Assembly: GCA_937894675.1 (NCBI GenBank)
Contig: CALCQO010000023.1
Location: 124,001 to 188,000, forward strand
Direction: 5' to 3'
From: an uncultured Clostridia bacterium
GTDB taxonomy: Bacteria; Bacillota; Clostridia; Christensenellales; Aristaeellaceae
Length of the DNA stretch: 64,000 nucleotides
In this document: in pieces, positions 54,447 through 63,291 of the stretch
How positions within the stretch are numbered: the first letter of the stretch is position 1
Layout: each line of letters begins with the position of its first letter
Position numbers and translations under genes: made by a program
Notes under the pieces: generated by a model
Told to the model about the DNA's origin: nothing
The model's database searches: none
The model's input: only the letters and a program-made list of their open reading frames with translations

Positions 54447-55193
54447 ATGAAAAAACTAATCGCCTTGATGCTGTCCGCCATGCTAATGCTGATGTCATTT
54501 TCCGCTGTCGCTGCGGAGAAACTTGTGGTAGGCACAAATGCTGAGTTCCCGCCATTTGAGTATATTGGCGATGATGGGACCATTCAGGGATTTGACGCTG
54601 ATTTAATCGCGGCCATTATGGGCAAAATTGGTCAGGAATTTGAGATGAACAACATGGAGTTTGGCTCCTTGGTGTTTGCCCTTCAGAATGGTCAGCTTGA
54701 TATGGTAATCGCCGGGATGACAATCAGTGAAGAGCGCAAACAGTATGTTATCTTTTCTGACCCATATTTCGAGGCAACCCAGAAAATCCTCGTTCAGGAA
54801 GGTTCCGCTACCAAAGCAGCCCAGGACATCACCGCTGACATGACCATTGGCGTTCAGGAAGGGACAACGGGCGACATGTATGCGACAGACAATCTGCCTG
54901 CCAAGGTGGAAAGGTACAACAAAGCGCTTGACGCGGTGCTGGACTTGAAAAATGGCCGATTGGACGCGGTGATGGTTGACGCGGCGCCTTCAGAATACCT
55001 GGCGAAGAATGTTGGCGGCGTTGTAGTGCTGGAAGAGAACCTGTCCGAGGAACAATACGGTATTGCTATGAAAAAAGAAGACACCCAGCTGCAGGAAAAA
55101 GTGAACGTAGCGCTGAAAGAACTGGTGGAATCCGGGGAATACGATGCGTTGTACGCAAAATACTTCAGTGTGATAGAATCAGAAGCGAAATAA
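54447..55193 (+). CDS. Polar amino acid ABC transporter substrate-binding protein
   Basis: A 248-residue SBP_bac_3 family protein (glutamine/arginine/histidine-type binding). GTNAEFPPFEYIGDDG and FDADLIAAI are ligand-site segments. The N-terminus is a signal peptide (MKKLIALMLSAML, cleavage after about AVAA, residue 23). There is no lipobox cysteine, unusual for a Gram-positive binding protein, which is normally lipid-anchored. It is first in a three-gene importer under a consensus promoter. The ligand cannot be named from sequence alone. Confidence 0.93.
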   Translation: MKKLIALMLSAMLMLMSFSAVAAEKLVVGTNAEFPPFEYIGDDGTIQGFDADLIAAIMGKIGQEFEMNNMEFGSLVFALQNGQLDMVIAGMTISEERKQYVIFSDPYFEATQKILVQEGSATKAAQDITADMTIGVQEGTTGDMYATDNLPAKVERYNKALDAVLDLKNGRLDAVMVDAAPSEYLAKNVGGVVVLEENLSEEQYGIAMKKEDTQLQEKVNVALKELVESGEYDALYAKYFSVIESEAK

Positions 55194-55199
55194 ACAACC

Positions 55200-55229
55200 C
55201 TGCCTGCCGGCTGAAAAGCCGGCAGGCAG
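55200..55229 (+). repeat. 13-bp GAAA-tetraloop hairpin between binding protein and permease
   Basis: CTGCCTGCCGGCT (55200-55212) and AGCCGGCAGGCAG (55217-55229) pair perfectly around GAAA. No T tract follows. Such hairpins in ABC operons commonly protect the upstream mRNA from 3' decay, so that binding protein is made in excess over permease. Confidence 0.85.
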
Positions 55230-55247
55230 ACAGATAAGGGGAACACA

Positions 55248-55955
55248 TTGTCAGGATTCTTTGAAGGGCTAGCGCAGGATTTCACCAATAACCTGATTGT
55301 TGGAGACCGGTATCTGCTGATACTGGATGGTTTGAAAACAACGCTGATTATTGCGACAGGCGCCGCGATCATCGGCGTTTTGCTAGGCACTGTCTTGGCG
55401 TTGATGCGCTTATCTAATGTAAAAATCGGTAATAAGTGGTATATCCTGCGTTCGCTTTCAGGGGCTTATGTCAATGTTGTCCGCGGGACGCCCATGGTCG
55501 TGCAGCTGATGATGATGTACTATGTCATCCTGTCATCGACAAGTTTAAGCAAGATCACCATTTCAATTATCAGCTTCGGGCTCAACAGCGGTGCCTATGT
55601 TTCGGAGATGATACGCGGCGGAATCATGGCGGTTGACAAGGGGCAGGAGGAAGCTGGCCGGTCCCTGGGGCTGAGCCGCGGTTTGACCATGCGGCATATC
55701 ATCCTTCCCCAAAGCATCCGGATTGCGATTCCCTCCCTTTTTAATGAGTTTATCATGCTGCTCAAAGAAACCTCCATTGTCGGCTTCATTGGTTTGATGG
55801 ATTTAACCAAAGCGAGCGACTTTATCCGCAGCCGCACCTACTCCGCTTTTTTCCCGCTGCTGATTGTGGCTGCAATCTATTTACTAATAGTCACCGTGCT
55901 TACATCTTTCTTTTCCAAACTTGAAAGGAGGCTGCGCGCCGGTGCAAACAAATAG
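55248..55955 (+). CDS. Polar amino acid ABC transporter permease
   Basis: A 235-residue HisM/GlnP-type permease with about five transmembrane helices. [19 protein letters not shown] sequence (here [15 protein letters not shown]) and the EAA loop [23 protein letters not shown] identify it. It begins with TTG behind AAGGGG. It overlaps the ATPase gene by 14 bases. Confidence 0.93.
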   Translation: MSGFFEGLAQDFTNNLIVGDRYLLILDGLKTTLIIATGAAIIGVLLGTVLALMRLSNVKIGNKWYILRSLSGAYVNVVRGTPMVVQLMMMYYVILSSTSLSKITISIISFGLNSGAYVSEMIRGGIMAVDKGQEEAGRSLGLSRGLTMRHIILPQSIRIAIPSLFNEFIMLLKETSIVGFIGLMDLTKASDFIRSRTYSAFFPLLIVAAIYLLIVTVLTSFFSKLERRLRAGANK

Positions 55956-56688
55956 TGTTAACCCTTTGATACAGACGATTGAGTTGGAAAAAGATTTTGA
56001 TGGGTTAAAGGTGCTCCGTGGAATCAATCAGAGCATTCGAAAAAGTGAGAAAGTTGTTGTCATCGGGCCGTCCGGATCAGGGAAAAGCACCTTTCTTCGG
56101 TGCTTGAATCTTTTGGAACAGCCAACTGGGGGGCAAATCCTATTCGAGGGCGTTGATATCACGGATCCAAAGACGAATATTAATCTCGTGCGCAGAAAAA
56201 TGGGCATGGTTTTTCAGCAGTTCAACCTGTTTCCCCATATGAACGTCCTGCAGAACATGATGCTCTCGCCTATCAAACTAAAAATTCTTCAAAAAGAAGA
56301 AGCGGAAGATAAAGCCATGGTACTGCTGAAGCGTGTTGGGCTAGAGGAGAAGGCGCAAGCCTATCCCAAGACCCTGTCAGGCGGGCAGCAGCAGCGTATC
56401 GCCATTATCCGCGCCTTGATGATGGAACCGGATGTCATGCTGTTTGATGAACCCACCAGTGCTCTTGACCCGGAGATGGTGGGCGAAGTGCTGGATGTTA
56501 TGAAGCAGTTGGCTGTTGGCGGGATGACCATGGTGGTCGTTACCCATGAGATGGGATTCGCACGGGAAGTGGGGGACAGGGTACTGTTTATGGATGAGGG
56601 GAAAATTGTGGAGGAAGGAAAACCCCTTGAAATATTCAGCCAGCCCAAAGAGCCACGGACCATCGATTTCCTAAGAAAAATACTCTGA
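55942..56688 (+). CDS. Polar amino acid ABC transporter ATP-binding protein
   Basis: GlnQ/HisP-type ATPase, 248 residues. Walker A is GPSGSGKST, the signature LSGGQQQR, Walker [14 protein letters not shown], and the switch His lies in [12 protein letters not shown]. It begins at GTG 55942 behind AAAGGAGG; a TTG frame start 21 bases earlier contains that site and is rejected. It drives import with the adjacent permease. Confidence 0.94.
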   Translation: MQTNSVNPLIQTIELEKDFDGLKVLRGINQSIRKSEKVVVIGPSGSGKSTFLRCLNLLEQPTGGQILFEGVDITDPKTNINLVRRKMGMVFQQFNLFPHMNVLQNMMLSPIKLKILQKEEAEDKAMVLLKRVGLEEKAQAYPKTLSGGQQQRIAIIRALMMEPDVMLFDEPTSALDPEMVGEVLDVMKQLAVGGMTMVVVTHEMGFAREVGDRVLFMDEGKIVEEGKPLEIFSQPKEPRTIDFLRKIL

Positions 56689-56743
56689 ATCAGCAACCGC
56701 GTTGCAGGGCAGTGTTTGCTCACGTTAATCAGTACATATTGGC

Positions 56744-56772
56744 TTGTATATCGAGACTTTATCAAGTAAAAT
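56744..56772 (+). promoter_or_regulatory. tilS promoter, probably giving a leaderless message
   Basis: TTGTAT (56744-56749), 17 bases and TAAAAT (56767-56772). The ATG of tilS begins 7 bases after the -10, where transcription should start, and no ribosome-binding site is visible. Confidence 0.6.
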
Positions 56773-56778
56773 CATCCC

Positions 56779-58107
56779 ATGGATGTATTTGATGAAGTCT
56801 TTTCTGTACTTGAGGAATCCTACCTGCGGATCGGAACGCCGGGACGTGTCGCGGTGGCTGTTTCGGGGGGAGCGGATTCTATAGCTTTGCTGTTGCTGAT
56901 GGCAAAGCTGAGGAATGTGCATTCTTTCCAGATGGTATGTTTGCATGTGGATCATGGGCTGCGGAGCGAATCAACTGACGACGCTGCATTTGTCAAGGAT
57001 GTATGCGAACAATGGAACATTCCATTCGATCAGCGGGAGTTGTCCCTGCAGAGCAAATCAAATATCGAAGCTGCTGCGCGGGAGGGTAGATATCATGCCC
57101 TACGGGCGATGGCTCATGCGTTTGGGGCGAATGTTATCGCGACAGCGCATCACGCGCAGGACCAAGCGGAGACCGTCTTGATGCATTTATTGTACGGGGC
57201 GGGAGGGCGCGGCCTTTCTGGTATGCGGGAGTTGCAGGATGATATCTGGCGTCCCCTTTTACCCGTCAGCAAGGAAAAATTATTTGCCGTCCTTAAGGAA
57301 AGCAGAGCAGCATGGCGCGAGGACGAGAGCAATCAATGGAATCAGTACACGCGCAACGCTCTGAGAAATATTGTTTTTCCCCAACTGAATGACATCTATC
57401 CCGGCTGTACTAATAGGATTGTACAAACTGCTGATATTCTGCTGCACCAGGAAGACTTTCTGGAAGATGCGGCAAAAACCTGGCTTCGGGATAATGGTTT
57501 TGTACAGGGTGATGTTTGCTGGTGCGATAGGAAAGCCCTGCTGCAACAAAACCTGGCAATGAAGCGGCATATCGTTCTTCAGATGGCTAAACATTTAAAC
57601 ATTCCGCTTCAGTATGAACATGTTCAGCAAGTTCTTCAGCAGATAGAGATTGAGAAAATTCAAACAGTCAATTTACCTATGAAAAGCAGCGCGTTGATAA
57701 ACAGCAAGCGTTTGCATATTGTTTGTCAGAATGCTATGCATTGGCCTTTGGGCATCGTTCGCTATGAACAGCCCGCATACCTGCTGAGCCATGGGTGCTT
57801 TACCCAGGCCTTTGATGCTGATATGATACAGGGAGCCGTTCTGCGCACTCGGCGAACGGGGGATGTGTTCAGCCCCCTTGGCCAACAGGGAAGCCAAAGC
57901 CTGAAGCAGTACATGATGGACAGAAAGTTGGATCGCCCTTTTCGGGATATCTGGCCGGTACTGGCACTAGGGCATCAAATTCTCTGGGTAGTGGGCTATG
58001 GCGCTTCGCGCGCCGCAGCGGTAACAGAAAACACGAAAAAAGCGGTGTATGCTGTGTATCACGGCATACTGCCGGATAAAAGACAGAATGGAGAAGCAGC
58101 ATTATGA
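56779..58107 (+). CDS. tilS: tRNA(Ile)-lysidine synthase
   Basis: TilS, 442 residues, which puts lysine on C34 of tRNA-Ile2 so that AUA is read as Ile. The PP-loop SGGADS is at 29-34, followed by HVDHGLR and ATAHHAQDQAETVLM, then a C-terminal TilS domain (FSPLGQQGSQSLKQYM). Only this ATG gives the usual distance to the PP-loop. No Shine-Dalgarno sequence precedes it. It overlaps hpt by four bases, the usual tilS-hpt-ftsH order. Confidence 0.94.
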   Translation: MDVFDEVFSVLEESYLRIGTPGRVAVAVSGGADSIALLLLMAKLRNVHSFQMVCLHVDHGLRSESTDDAAFVKDVCEQWNIPFDQRELSLQSKSNIEAAAREGRYHALRAMAHAFGANVIATAHHAQDQAETVLMHLLYGAGGRGLSGMRELQDDIWRPLLPVSKEKLFAVLKESRAAWREDESNQWNQYTRNALRNIVFPQLNDIYPGCTNRIVQTADILLHQEDFLEDAAKTWLRDNGFVQGDVCWCDRKALLQQNLAMKRHIVLQMAKHLNIPLQYEHVQQVLQQIEIEKIQTVNLPMKSSALINSKRLHIVCQNAMHWPLGIVRYEQPAYLLSHGCFTQAFDADMIQGAVLRTRRTGDVFSPLGQQGSQSLKQYMMDRKLDRPFRDIWPVLALGHQILWVVGYGASRAAAVTENTKKAVYAVYHGILPDKRQNGEAAL

Positions 58108-58667
58108 ACAATCGTCAGAACCTAATGGAAGATATTGATCATATCCTCATCAGCAAGGAAGAAATCGAGCAGGCTGTCAAGCGGATTGGGGAAAAAATCA
58201 ACGCGGATTATCACGGCAAAGAGCCGGTGTTTATTTGCATTTTAAAAGGCGCATCTGTCTTCTTTACAGATTTAATCCGCCAGGTTCAGCTGCCCATCGC
58301 CATCGACTTTATGGCCATATCCAGCTATGGCAAGAGCACCAAGACATCCGGCGTGGTTCGGATTTTGAAGGATTTAGACCACGATATCCAGGGGAAGGAT
58401 GTCATCGTTGTGGAGGATATCGTGGATAGCGGCTTAACGCTGACCTATATCAAGAAAACATTAACCCAGCGCGGCGCCAGCTCGATACGCATCGCGACCC
58501 TGCTGGATAAACCGGAAAGAAGGCAGACGGAGCTGTCCGTTGATTATAAGGGCTTTGTCATCCCCAATGAGTTTGTTGTAGGGTATGGTCTTGACTATAA
58601 CGAGCTATACCGCAATCTGCCGGAGATTGGGGTGCTGAAACCCAGAATTTACAACGATATCCAATAA
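58104..58667 (+). CDS. hpt: Hypoxanthine phosphoribosyltransferase
   Basis: Purine salvage enzyme, 187 residues, converting hypoxanthine or guanine and PRPP to nucleotide. The PRPP motif VIVVEDIVDSGLTLTYI is clear, and ILKGASVFFTDLIR and PNEFVVGYGLDYNELYRNLP are family segments. The start overlaps the tilS stop (ATGA). Confidence 0.95.
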   Translation: MNNRQNLMEDIDHILISKEEIEQAVKRIGEKINADYHGKEPVFICILKGASVFFTDLIRQVQLPIAIDFMAISSYGKSTKTSGVVRILKDLDHDIQGKDVIVVEDIVDSGLTLTYIKKTLTQRGASSIRIATLLDKPERRQTELSVDYKGFVIPNEFVVGYGLDYNELYRNLPEIGVLKPRIYNDIQ

Positions 58668-58674
58668 CGTTCAA

Positions 58675-58704
58675 TTGCTTTATCAAAGATGAACGTGGTA
58701 TACT
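58675..58704 (+). promoter_or_regulatory. ftsH promoter
   Basis: TTGCTT (58675-58680), 18 bases and TATACT (58699-58704), ending 33 bases before the TTG start of ftsH. Confidence 0.6.
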
Positions 58705-58737
58705 CTAATACGATTTCTTACAAGGGGGATTCTGAAT

Positions 58738-60672
58738 TTGCGTAATTCTCGCCGCGGCGCTTTGGGTTATTTCATCATGATTGCGGCTTTCATATTGATG
58801 GCTATGATTATTTCCGACAGCGTTTCTCTACCGACCAATCAGATTACCTATCCGGAACTGCTGGAACTCATCAGCAATGACGGGGTGGACCGCGTATCCA
58901 TTCGAGGCAACAGCCTGGTTGGCAGAAAGAAACCGAGTCTTATCGCGCTGAGTGATTATCCTACCCGGTTTGATTTTGAGACTACAATAGGCGCGGACTT
59001 TTTTGACACCGTCCGTACCATGTACGCCAACAAGAATGAAGTCCTCCTGGACAGCGTCAGCGTAGACAATCTGAGTTTTAAGATTGAATACCTGCCGCCT
59101 ATCCAAACGCCCTGGTATCTGGAAATCCTTCCCTTTATCCTGCCTGTACTGATGGTGATGGTATTCTGGTATGTCATTATGCGACAGCAGAGCGGCGGCA
59201 GCGGAAAGGTTCTGAACTTTGGAAAAAGCCAGGCGAATCTCGCTGATCCTACGAAAAACAAGATTACATTCGCGGATGTCGCGGGTGCCGATGAAGAAAA
59301 GGAAGAGCTGCAGGAAATAGTTGATTTCCTGAAAAACCCCAAAACATACCTGGAGTTAGGCGCGCGGATACCCAAGGGCGTTTTGTTGGTAGGCCCTCCT
59401 GGAACTGGTAAGACACTGCTTGCCAAGGCGGTTGCCGGCGAAGCGAAGGTACCCTTTTATTCCATCAGCGGCTCTGACTTTGTGGAGATGTTCGTCGGCG
59501 TAGGCGCCAGCCGTGTACGCGATTTGTTCGACCAGGCCAAACGCAACGCACCCAGCATTGTGTTTATTGATGAGATTGACGCCGTAGGGCGTCACCGCGG
59601 CGCTGGTCTTGGCGGCGGCCATGATGAGCGAGAGCAGACATTGAACCAACTGCTGGTTGAAATGGATGGTTTCACCACCAACGAAGGCGTTATTGTAATG
59701 GCTGCCACCAACCGCCGGGACATTCTGGACCCCGCAATTCTACGGCCAGGCCGGTTCGACCGCCAGGTTACCGTGCATTATCCGGACATAAACGGCCGCG
59801 TTGCGATACTGAAAGTTCATGCCAAGGGCAAGCCCCTGGCGGATGATGTGGATCTGGAAAACATTGCCAAACGCACACCGTTTTCTACCGGCGCGGATCT
59901 GGAAAACATCATGAATGAAGGCGCCATCCTGGCTGCCCGCAGGAAGAAGAAGACCATCCAGCAGTCTCATCTGATTGAGGCTGTTGAGCGTGTTCAGATG
60001 GGGCCGGAGAAGAAGAGCCACAAGGTGCTTGAGGAAGATAAGCGCATCATCGCGTACCATGAGGCAGGACATGCCGTTGTTGGCCATTACCTGCCCTTGT
60101 GCGACGAAGTACACACGGTTACCATTGTGCCCCGCGGTCAGGCGGGCGGCTTTACCCTCTCTCTGCCTGAGAAGGAATACGATATGCAGAGTCGTTCCCG
60201 GCTGCTGCAGATGATTTCCATGATGCTGGGCGGCCATGCAGCCATCAACATCATCGAGAACGACGTATATACCGGTGCCCAGTCTGACTTGCAGCGCGCA
60301 ACCGAGATGATTCGCCAGATGATCACAAAATTGGGTATGAGCAAAGAACTTGGCACGGTTTATCTAGGCAGCGATCAGGAAGTATTTGTGGGTATGGAGT
60401 TTGGCCAGTCCCGCGAGTACAGCGAAGAAGTGGCAGCCAGGATAGATAACGAGATATCAAGGATTATTTCCGAATGTTACCAGGTAGCCATGGATACGCT
60501 CAATACGCATATAGACGACCTGCATGGCTTGTCGGATTTGCTGGTTGAGAAAGAAACCGTCACCCGGGAGGAGTTTGTCGCGTTCATCAACCGGAATAAC
60601 GAGCCTGCCAAACTGGCGGAAGATTATACTGAAGCGGATCAGCCGGCTGAATTACCCGAAGGACAGAATTGA
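58738..60672 (+). CDS. ftsH: ATP-dependent zinc metalloprotease FtsH
   Basis: Membrane AAA protease, 644 residues, that degrades unstable membrane and soluble proteins. Two transmembrane helices (about 9-27 and 121-141) flank a periplasm-side domain. Walker A GPPGTGKT is at 219-226, the second region of homology [20 protein letters not shown] follows, and the zinc motif HEAGH is at 441-445. It begins with TTG behind AAGGGGG. The PHP gene starts at its stop (TGATG). Confidence 0.96.
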   Translation: MRNSRRGALGYFIMIAAFILMAMIISDSVSLPTNQITYPELLELISNDGVDRVSIRGNSLVGRKKPSLIALSDYPTRFDFETTIGADFFDTVRTMYANKNEVLLDSVSVDNLSFKIEYLPPIQTPWYLEILPFILPVLMVMVFWYVIMRQQSGGSGKVLNFGKSQANLADPTKNKITFADVAGADEEKEELQEIVDFLKNPKTYLELGARIPKGVLLVGPPGTGKTLLAKAVAGEAKVPFYSISGSDFVEMFVGVGASRVRDLFDQAKRNAPSIVFIDEIDAVGRHRGAGLGGGHDEREQTLNQLLVEMDGFTTNEGVIVMAATNRRDILDPAILRPGRFDRQVTVHYPDINGRVAILKVHAKGKPLADDVDLENIAKRTPFSTGADLENIMNEGAILAARRKKKTIQQSHLIEAVERVQMGPEKKSHKVLEEDKRIIAYHEAGHAVVGHYLPLCDEVHTVTIVPRGQAGGFTLSLPEKEYDMQSRSRLLQMISMMLGGHAAINIIENDVYTGAQSDLQRATEMIRQMITKLGMSKELGTVYLGSDQEVFVGMEFGQSREYSEEVAARIDNEISRIISECYQVAMDTLNTHIDDLHGLSDLLVEKETVTREEFVAFINRNNEPAKLAEDYTEADQPAELPEGQN

Positions 60673-61532
60673 TGAAGTTTGATATGCATGTGCATACCCA
60701 AGCTTCTGATGGAGAATTGGCAGCCATGCCCTTATTTCAAAGGGCAAAGCAGAAGAAATTGGACGGCCTTGCTATTACGGACCATGATACCCTTGCTGGC
60801 CTGGCAGACGCGCAGATTGCCGCTGACTGCCTGGGGATGGGCTTAATACCTGGGGTTGAGATCAGCACCCAGTGCAGCGCTTCCATTCACATATTGGGCT
60901 ATTGTGTTTCTCAAAAGGACGAAAGACTACTCAGCTTTCTTGAAAAGTTCCGCAAGAAAAAACGGCAGCGTATCGCGCATATCCTGGAAATGCTTCATGG
61001 TATAGGATTTGAATTGTCCATGGACGAAGTGGGCGATGCAGACAATGAAAATCTGGGCAGGCCGCATGTCGCGCGGGCGATGGTTAAAAGAGGCTGGGTA
61101 GCGGACAAAGACGAGGCATTCAACAATTATCTTGTAAAAGGTAAGCCGGCTTATGTACCCAGAGAGAAAGCTGGGACAAGTGAAGCGATACAGATGCTTG
61201 CCAGCAGCGGAGCGGTGCCAGTGCTGGCGCATCCTGGGTTGATTCATATGACCAAGCAGGAACTGATGACAAACATTGATGCATGGATAGCCGATGGACT
61301 TCTGGGCATTGAGGCTTTTCATCCGGCACATACAGAAGAACAATGCAGGTATTGGCAGGACTTTGCTGTAAGCAAAGGGTTGCTTGTAACCGCAGGCAGT
61401 GATTTCCACGAAGTAGAGCCAGGCAAGCTGCATGGCGAGCTGGGCGAAATGCTTGAAAAGTGGACAAACGCAGACAATCATCTGAAGAAGCTGATTCAAC
61501 ATATGCAAAATTCGAACAAGGTGTACGCATGA
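60672..61532 (+). CDS. PHP-domain phosphoesterase (YciV/RnaAM-like)
   Basis: A 286-residue polymerase-and-histidinol-phosphatase domain protein. HVHTQASDG, ITDHDTLAG, GVEISTQ, LAHPGLI and AGSDFHE carry the trinuclear metal ligands. Relatives hydrolyse 3',5'-bisphosphate nucleotides or act as 5'-3' exoribonucleases on short RNA. Substrate here unknown. It overlaps vanW by four bases. Confidence 0.9.
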   Translation: MKFDMHVHTQASDGELAAMPLFQRAKQKKLDGLAITDHDTLAGLADAQIAADCLGMGLIPGVEISTQCSASIHILGYCVSQKDERLLSFLEKFRKKKRQRIAHILEMLHGIGFELSMDEVGDADNENLGRPHVARAMVKRGWVADKDEAFNNYLVKGKPAYVPREKAGTSEAIQMLASSGAVPVLAHPGLIHMTKQELMTNIDAWIADGLLGIEAFHPAHTEEQCRYWQDFAVSKGLLVTAGSDFHEVEPGKLHGELGEMLEKWTNADNHLKKLIQHMQNSNKVYA

Positions 61533-63205
61533 GTAATAATCCGCAAAAGCACTATTATCAAAATAACGGAAACAGAATGCCGCCGCCTGTAGCTCCCAGC
61601 GGACAGCAGGGGCAGCCTCCGCCTTCCTATCATCCCCGGCAGCAAGGCCAGGGCAACAGAAATATGGCTTACACCAACAACGCGCGTCAGCCAAGGAATG
61701 GGTATACCCAACCTCCGACCACAAGTGGCGCAGGAAAACCCCCGCGGAAGCAAAAAGGACGTCCGGGCATCAAGGCCGCCCTTATTTTGCTGCTTGTTGC
61801 CCTTCTTGCCGGCGGAATCTATTTTGGGGTACAGAAGTTGCGGGAAAACCAGGTAAAGGCTGAAATCGCTCCCTATGAAAATGTGTATGGCGATAACATT
61901 TTTATCAATGATATTTCCATTGCCGGCATGACGCCTGAGCAAGCGCGTCAGACAATTTCCAGTGCCATGCAGCAGCGTGTAAACAGCTGGAACCTGGCAA
62001 TCCAATTCGAAGGCTGGACTTATTACAACATGACCTACCCGGTTCTTGGAATCGATTATTCTGACGAGCAGCTGTATCCTTACCTGAATGAAGCATGGGC
62101 ATTGACGCATCCAAATAACGCTGATGTTTATCAAAAGAAACAAGCCATAGAAGATAGAAAAAATTCGCCCTATGAAATGTATACCACCAAAAAAGAATTC
62201 GACCAGAATAATTTGGATCAGATATTGAATCAAATCGCCGCAGCTATCTATCGGGAACCTATGGACGCCGCCTTGCTGCAGTTCCGGCCGGATGACAGCA
62301 ATCCTTTCCTGATTCGGGATGAGCAGGTTGGCCGCGCGCTGGATGTGGAGGCTACAAAGGCGACAATTTTGGAGATGGCTGCCGCCGGAACCAGTGGAAA
62401 TTACGAAGTGGTTCCCATTTATACAACCCCCAAAATTACCCGTAAAGATGTGGAAAAAACGGTTGCTCTTCGCGCGGAAGCGGTGACCGCAATCAGCAAG
62501 GATTCCCCGGAGAATAGAACCAACAACATCCGTGTTTCCCTGGCGCGAATCAATGGCACCATCCTCGAGCCGGGTGAGAAGTTCAGCTTCAATGATGTTG
62601 TCGGTCCCCGAACACTTAAAGATGGATTTTTTGAAGCCTTTGAAATGGTGAAGGGCGACTTAGTAACGGGTGTTGGCGGCGGTGTTTGCCAATCCAGCAC
62701 CACCCTGTATCAGGCGGCCTTGATGAGTGATTTGCAGATTGTTGACAGGGATATCCATTCATCTCCAGTGCTGTATACAGAAAAAGGCCAGGACGCGACG
62801 GTATTCCTTAGCCGGGACAGGGAGATTGATTTTGTCTTTAAAAACACGACACCTGGCAGGCTGTACCTGACCGCGCAGGTAACAAGCGGATCCAGCAGCA
62901 AGAACCTGGTCACCAAAATCAGGATTTACGGCGAGACTTTGGGAGATAACGTCGTATACAGGCTGCATTCGGTTATTGATGAAGTTTTGAAATCTGAAGA
63001 GATTATTTATGTACCGGATAAGGAGCAGGAAGCGACCATCTACAAAGACGAAACCAAATTACGCCGTAAAGCCGTGGACGGGTACAGTGTTTCCACCTAT
63101 TTGCGTAAATACATGGATGGCATTCTTGTTGATGAGAAGCTCGTATCCAGAGATAAATATAACGCGAAACCGGCGGAATACTGGCAGGGCACGACAGTAC
63201 GCTGA
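61529..63205 (+). CDS. VanW family cell-surface protein
   Basis: A 558-residue membrane-anchored protein. A Pro/Gln/Asn-rich cytoplasmic region (1-78) precedes one transmembrane helix (81-100). A peptidoglycan-binding-4-like region (about 110-300) is followed by the VanW domain (about 345-480) with EPGEKFSFNDVVGPRT and GVGGGVCQSSTTLYQAAL. The C-terminal ~60 residues resemble a G5-like beta region. VanW domains are common in Clostridia; the function is not established despite the name. Its ATG overlaps the PHP stop. Confidence 0.88.
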   Translation: MSNNPQKHYYQNNGNRMPPPVAPSGQQGQPPPSYHPRQQGQGNRNMAYTNNARQPRNGYTQPPTTSGAGKPPRKQKGRPGIKAALILLLVALLAGGIYFGVQKLRENQVKAEIAPYENVYGDNIFINDISIAGMTPEQARQTISSAMQQRVNSWNLAIQFEGWTYYNMTYPVLGIDYSDEQLYPYLNEAWALTHPNNADVYQKKQAIEDRKNSPYEMYTTKKEFDQNNLDQILNQIAAAIYREPMDAALLQFRPDDSNPFLIRDEQVGRALDVEATKATILEMAAAGTSGNYEVVPIYTTPKITRKDVEKTVALRAEAVTAISKDSPENRTNNIRVSLARINGTILEPGEKFSFNDVVGPRTLKDGFFEAFEMVKGDLVTGVGGGVCQSSTTLYQAALMSDLQIVDRDIHSSPVLYTEKGQDATVFLSRDREIDFVFKNTTPGRLYLTAQVTSGSSSKNLVTKIRIYGETLGDNVVYRLHSVIDEVLKSEEIIYVPDKEQEATIYKDETKLRRKAVDGYSVSTYLRKYMDGILVDEKLVSRDKYNAKPAEYWQGTTVR

Positions 63206-63243
63206 AGAGTGTATAATTATTTTCCCGGGGTGCCTCTTGAATA

Positions 63244-63280
63244 TTGTATAATTATATAAACCGTGTTATGATTACATAAC
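63244..63280 (+). promoter_or_regulatory. nadK promoter overlapped by a dyad
   Basis: TTGTAT (63244-63249), 17 bases and TATGAT (63267-63272). GTTATG (63265-63270) and CATAAC (63275-63280) form a perfect dyad over the -10 and start site, an operator-like position. GTATAATTAT occurs twice nearby (63211 and 63246). Confidence 0.6.
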
Positions 63281-63291
63281 AAGGGGGCAGC

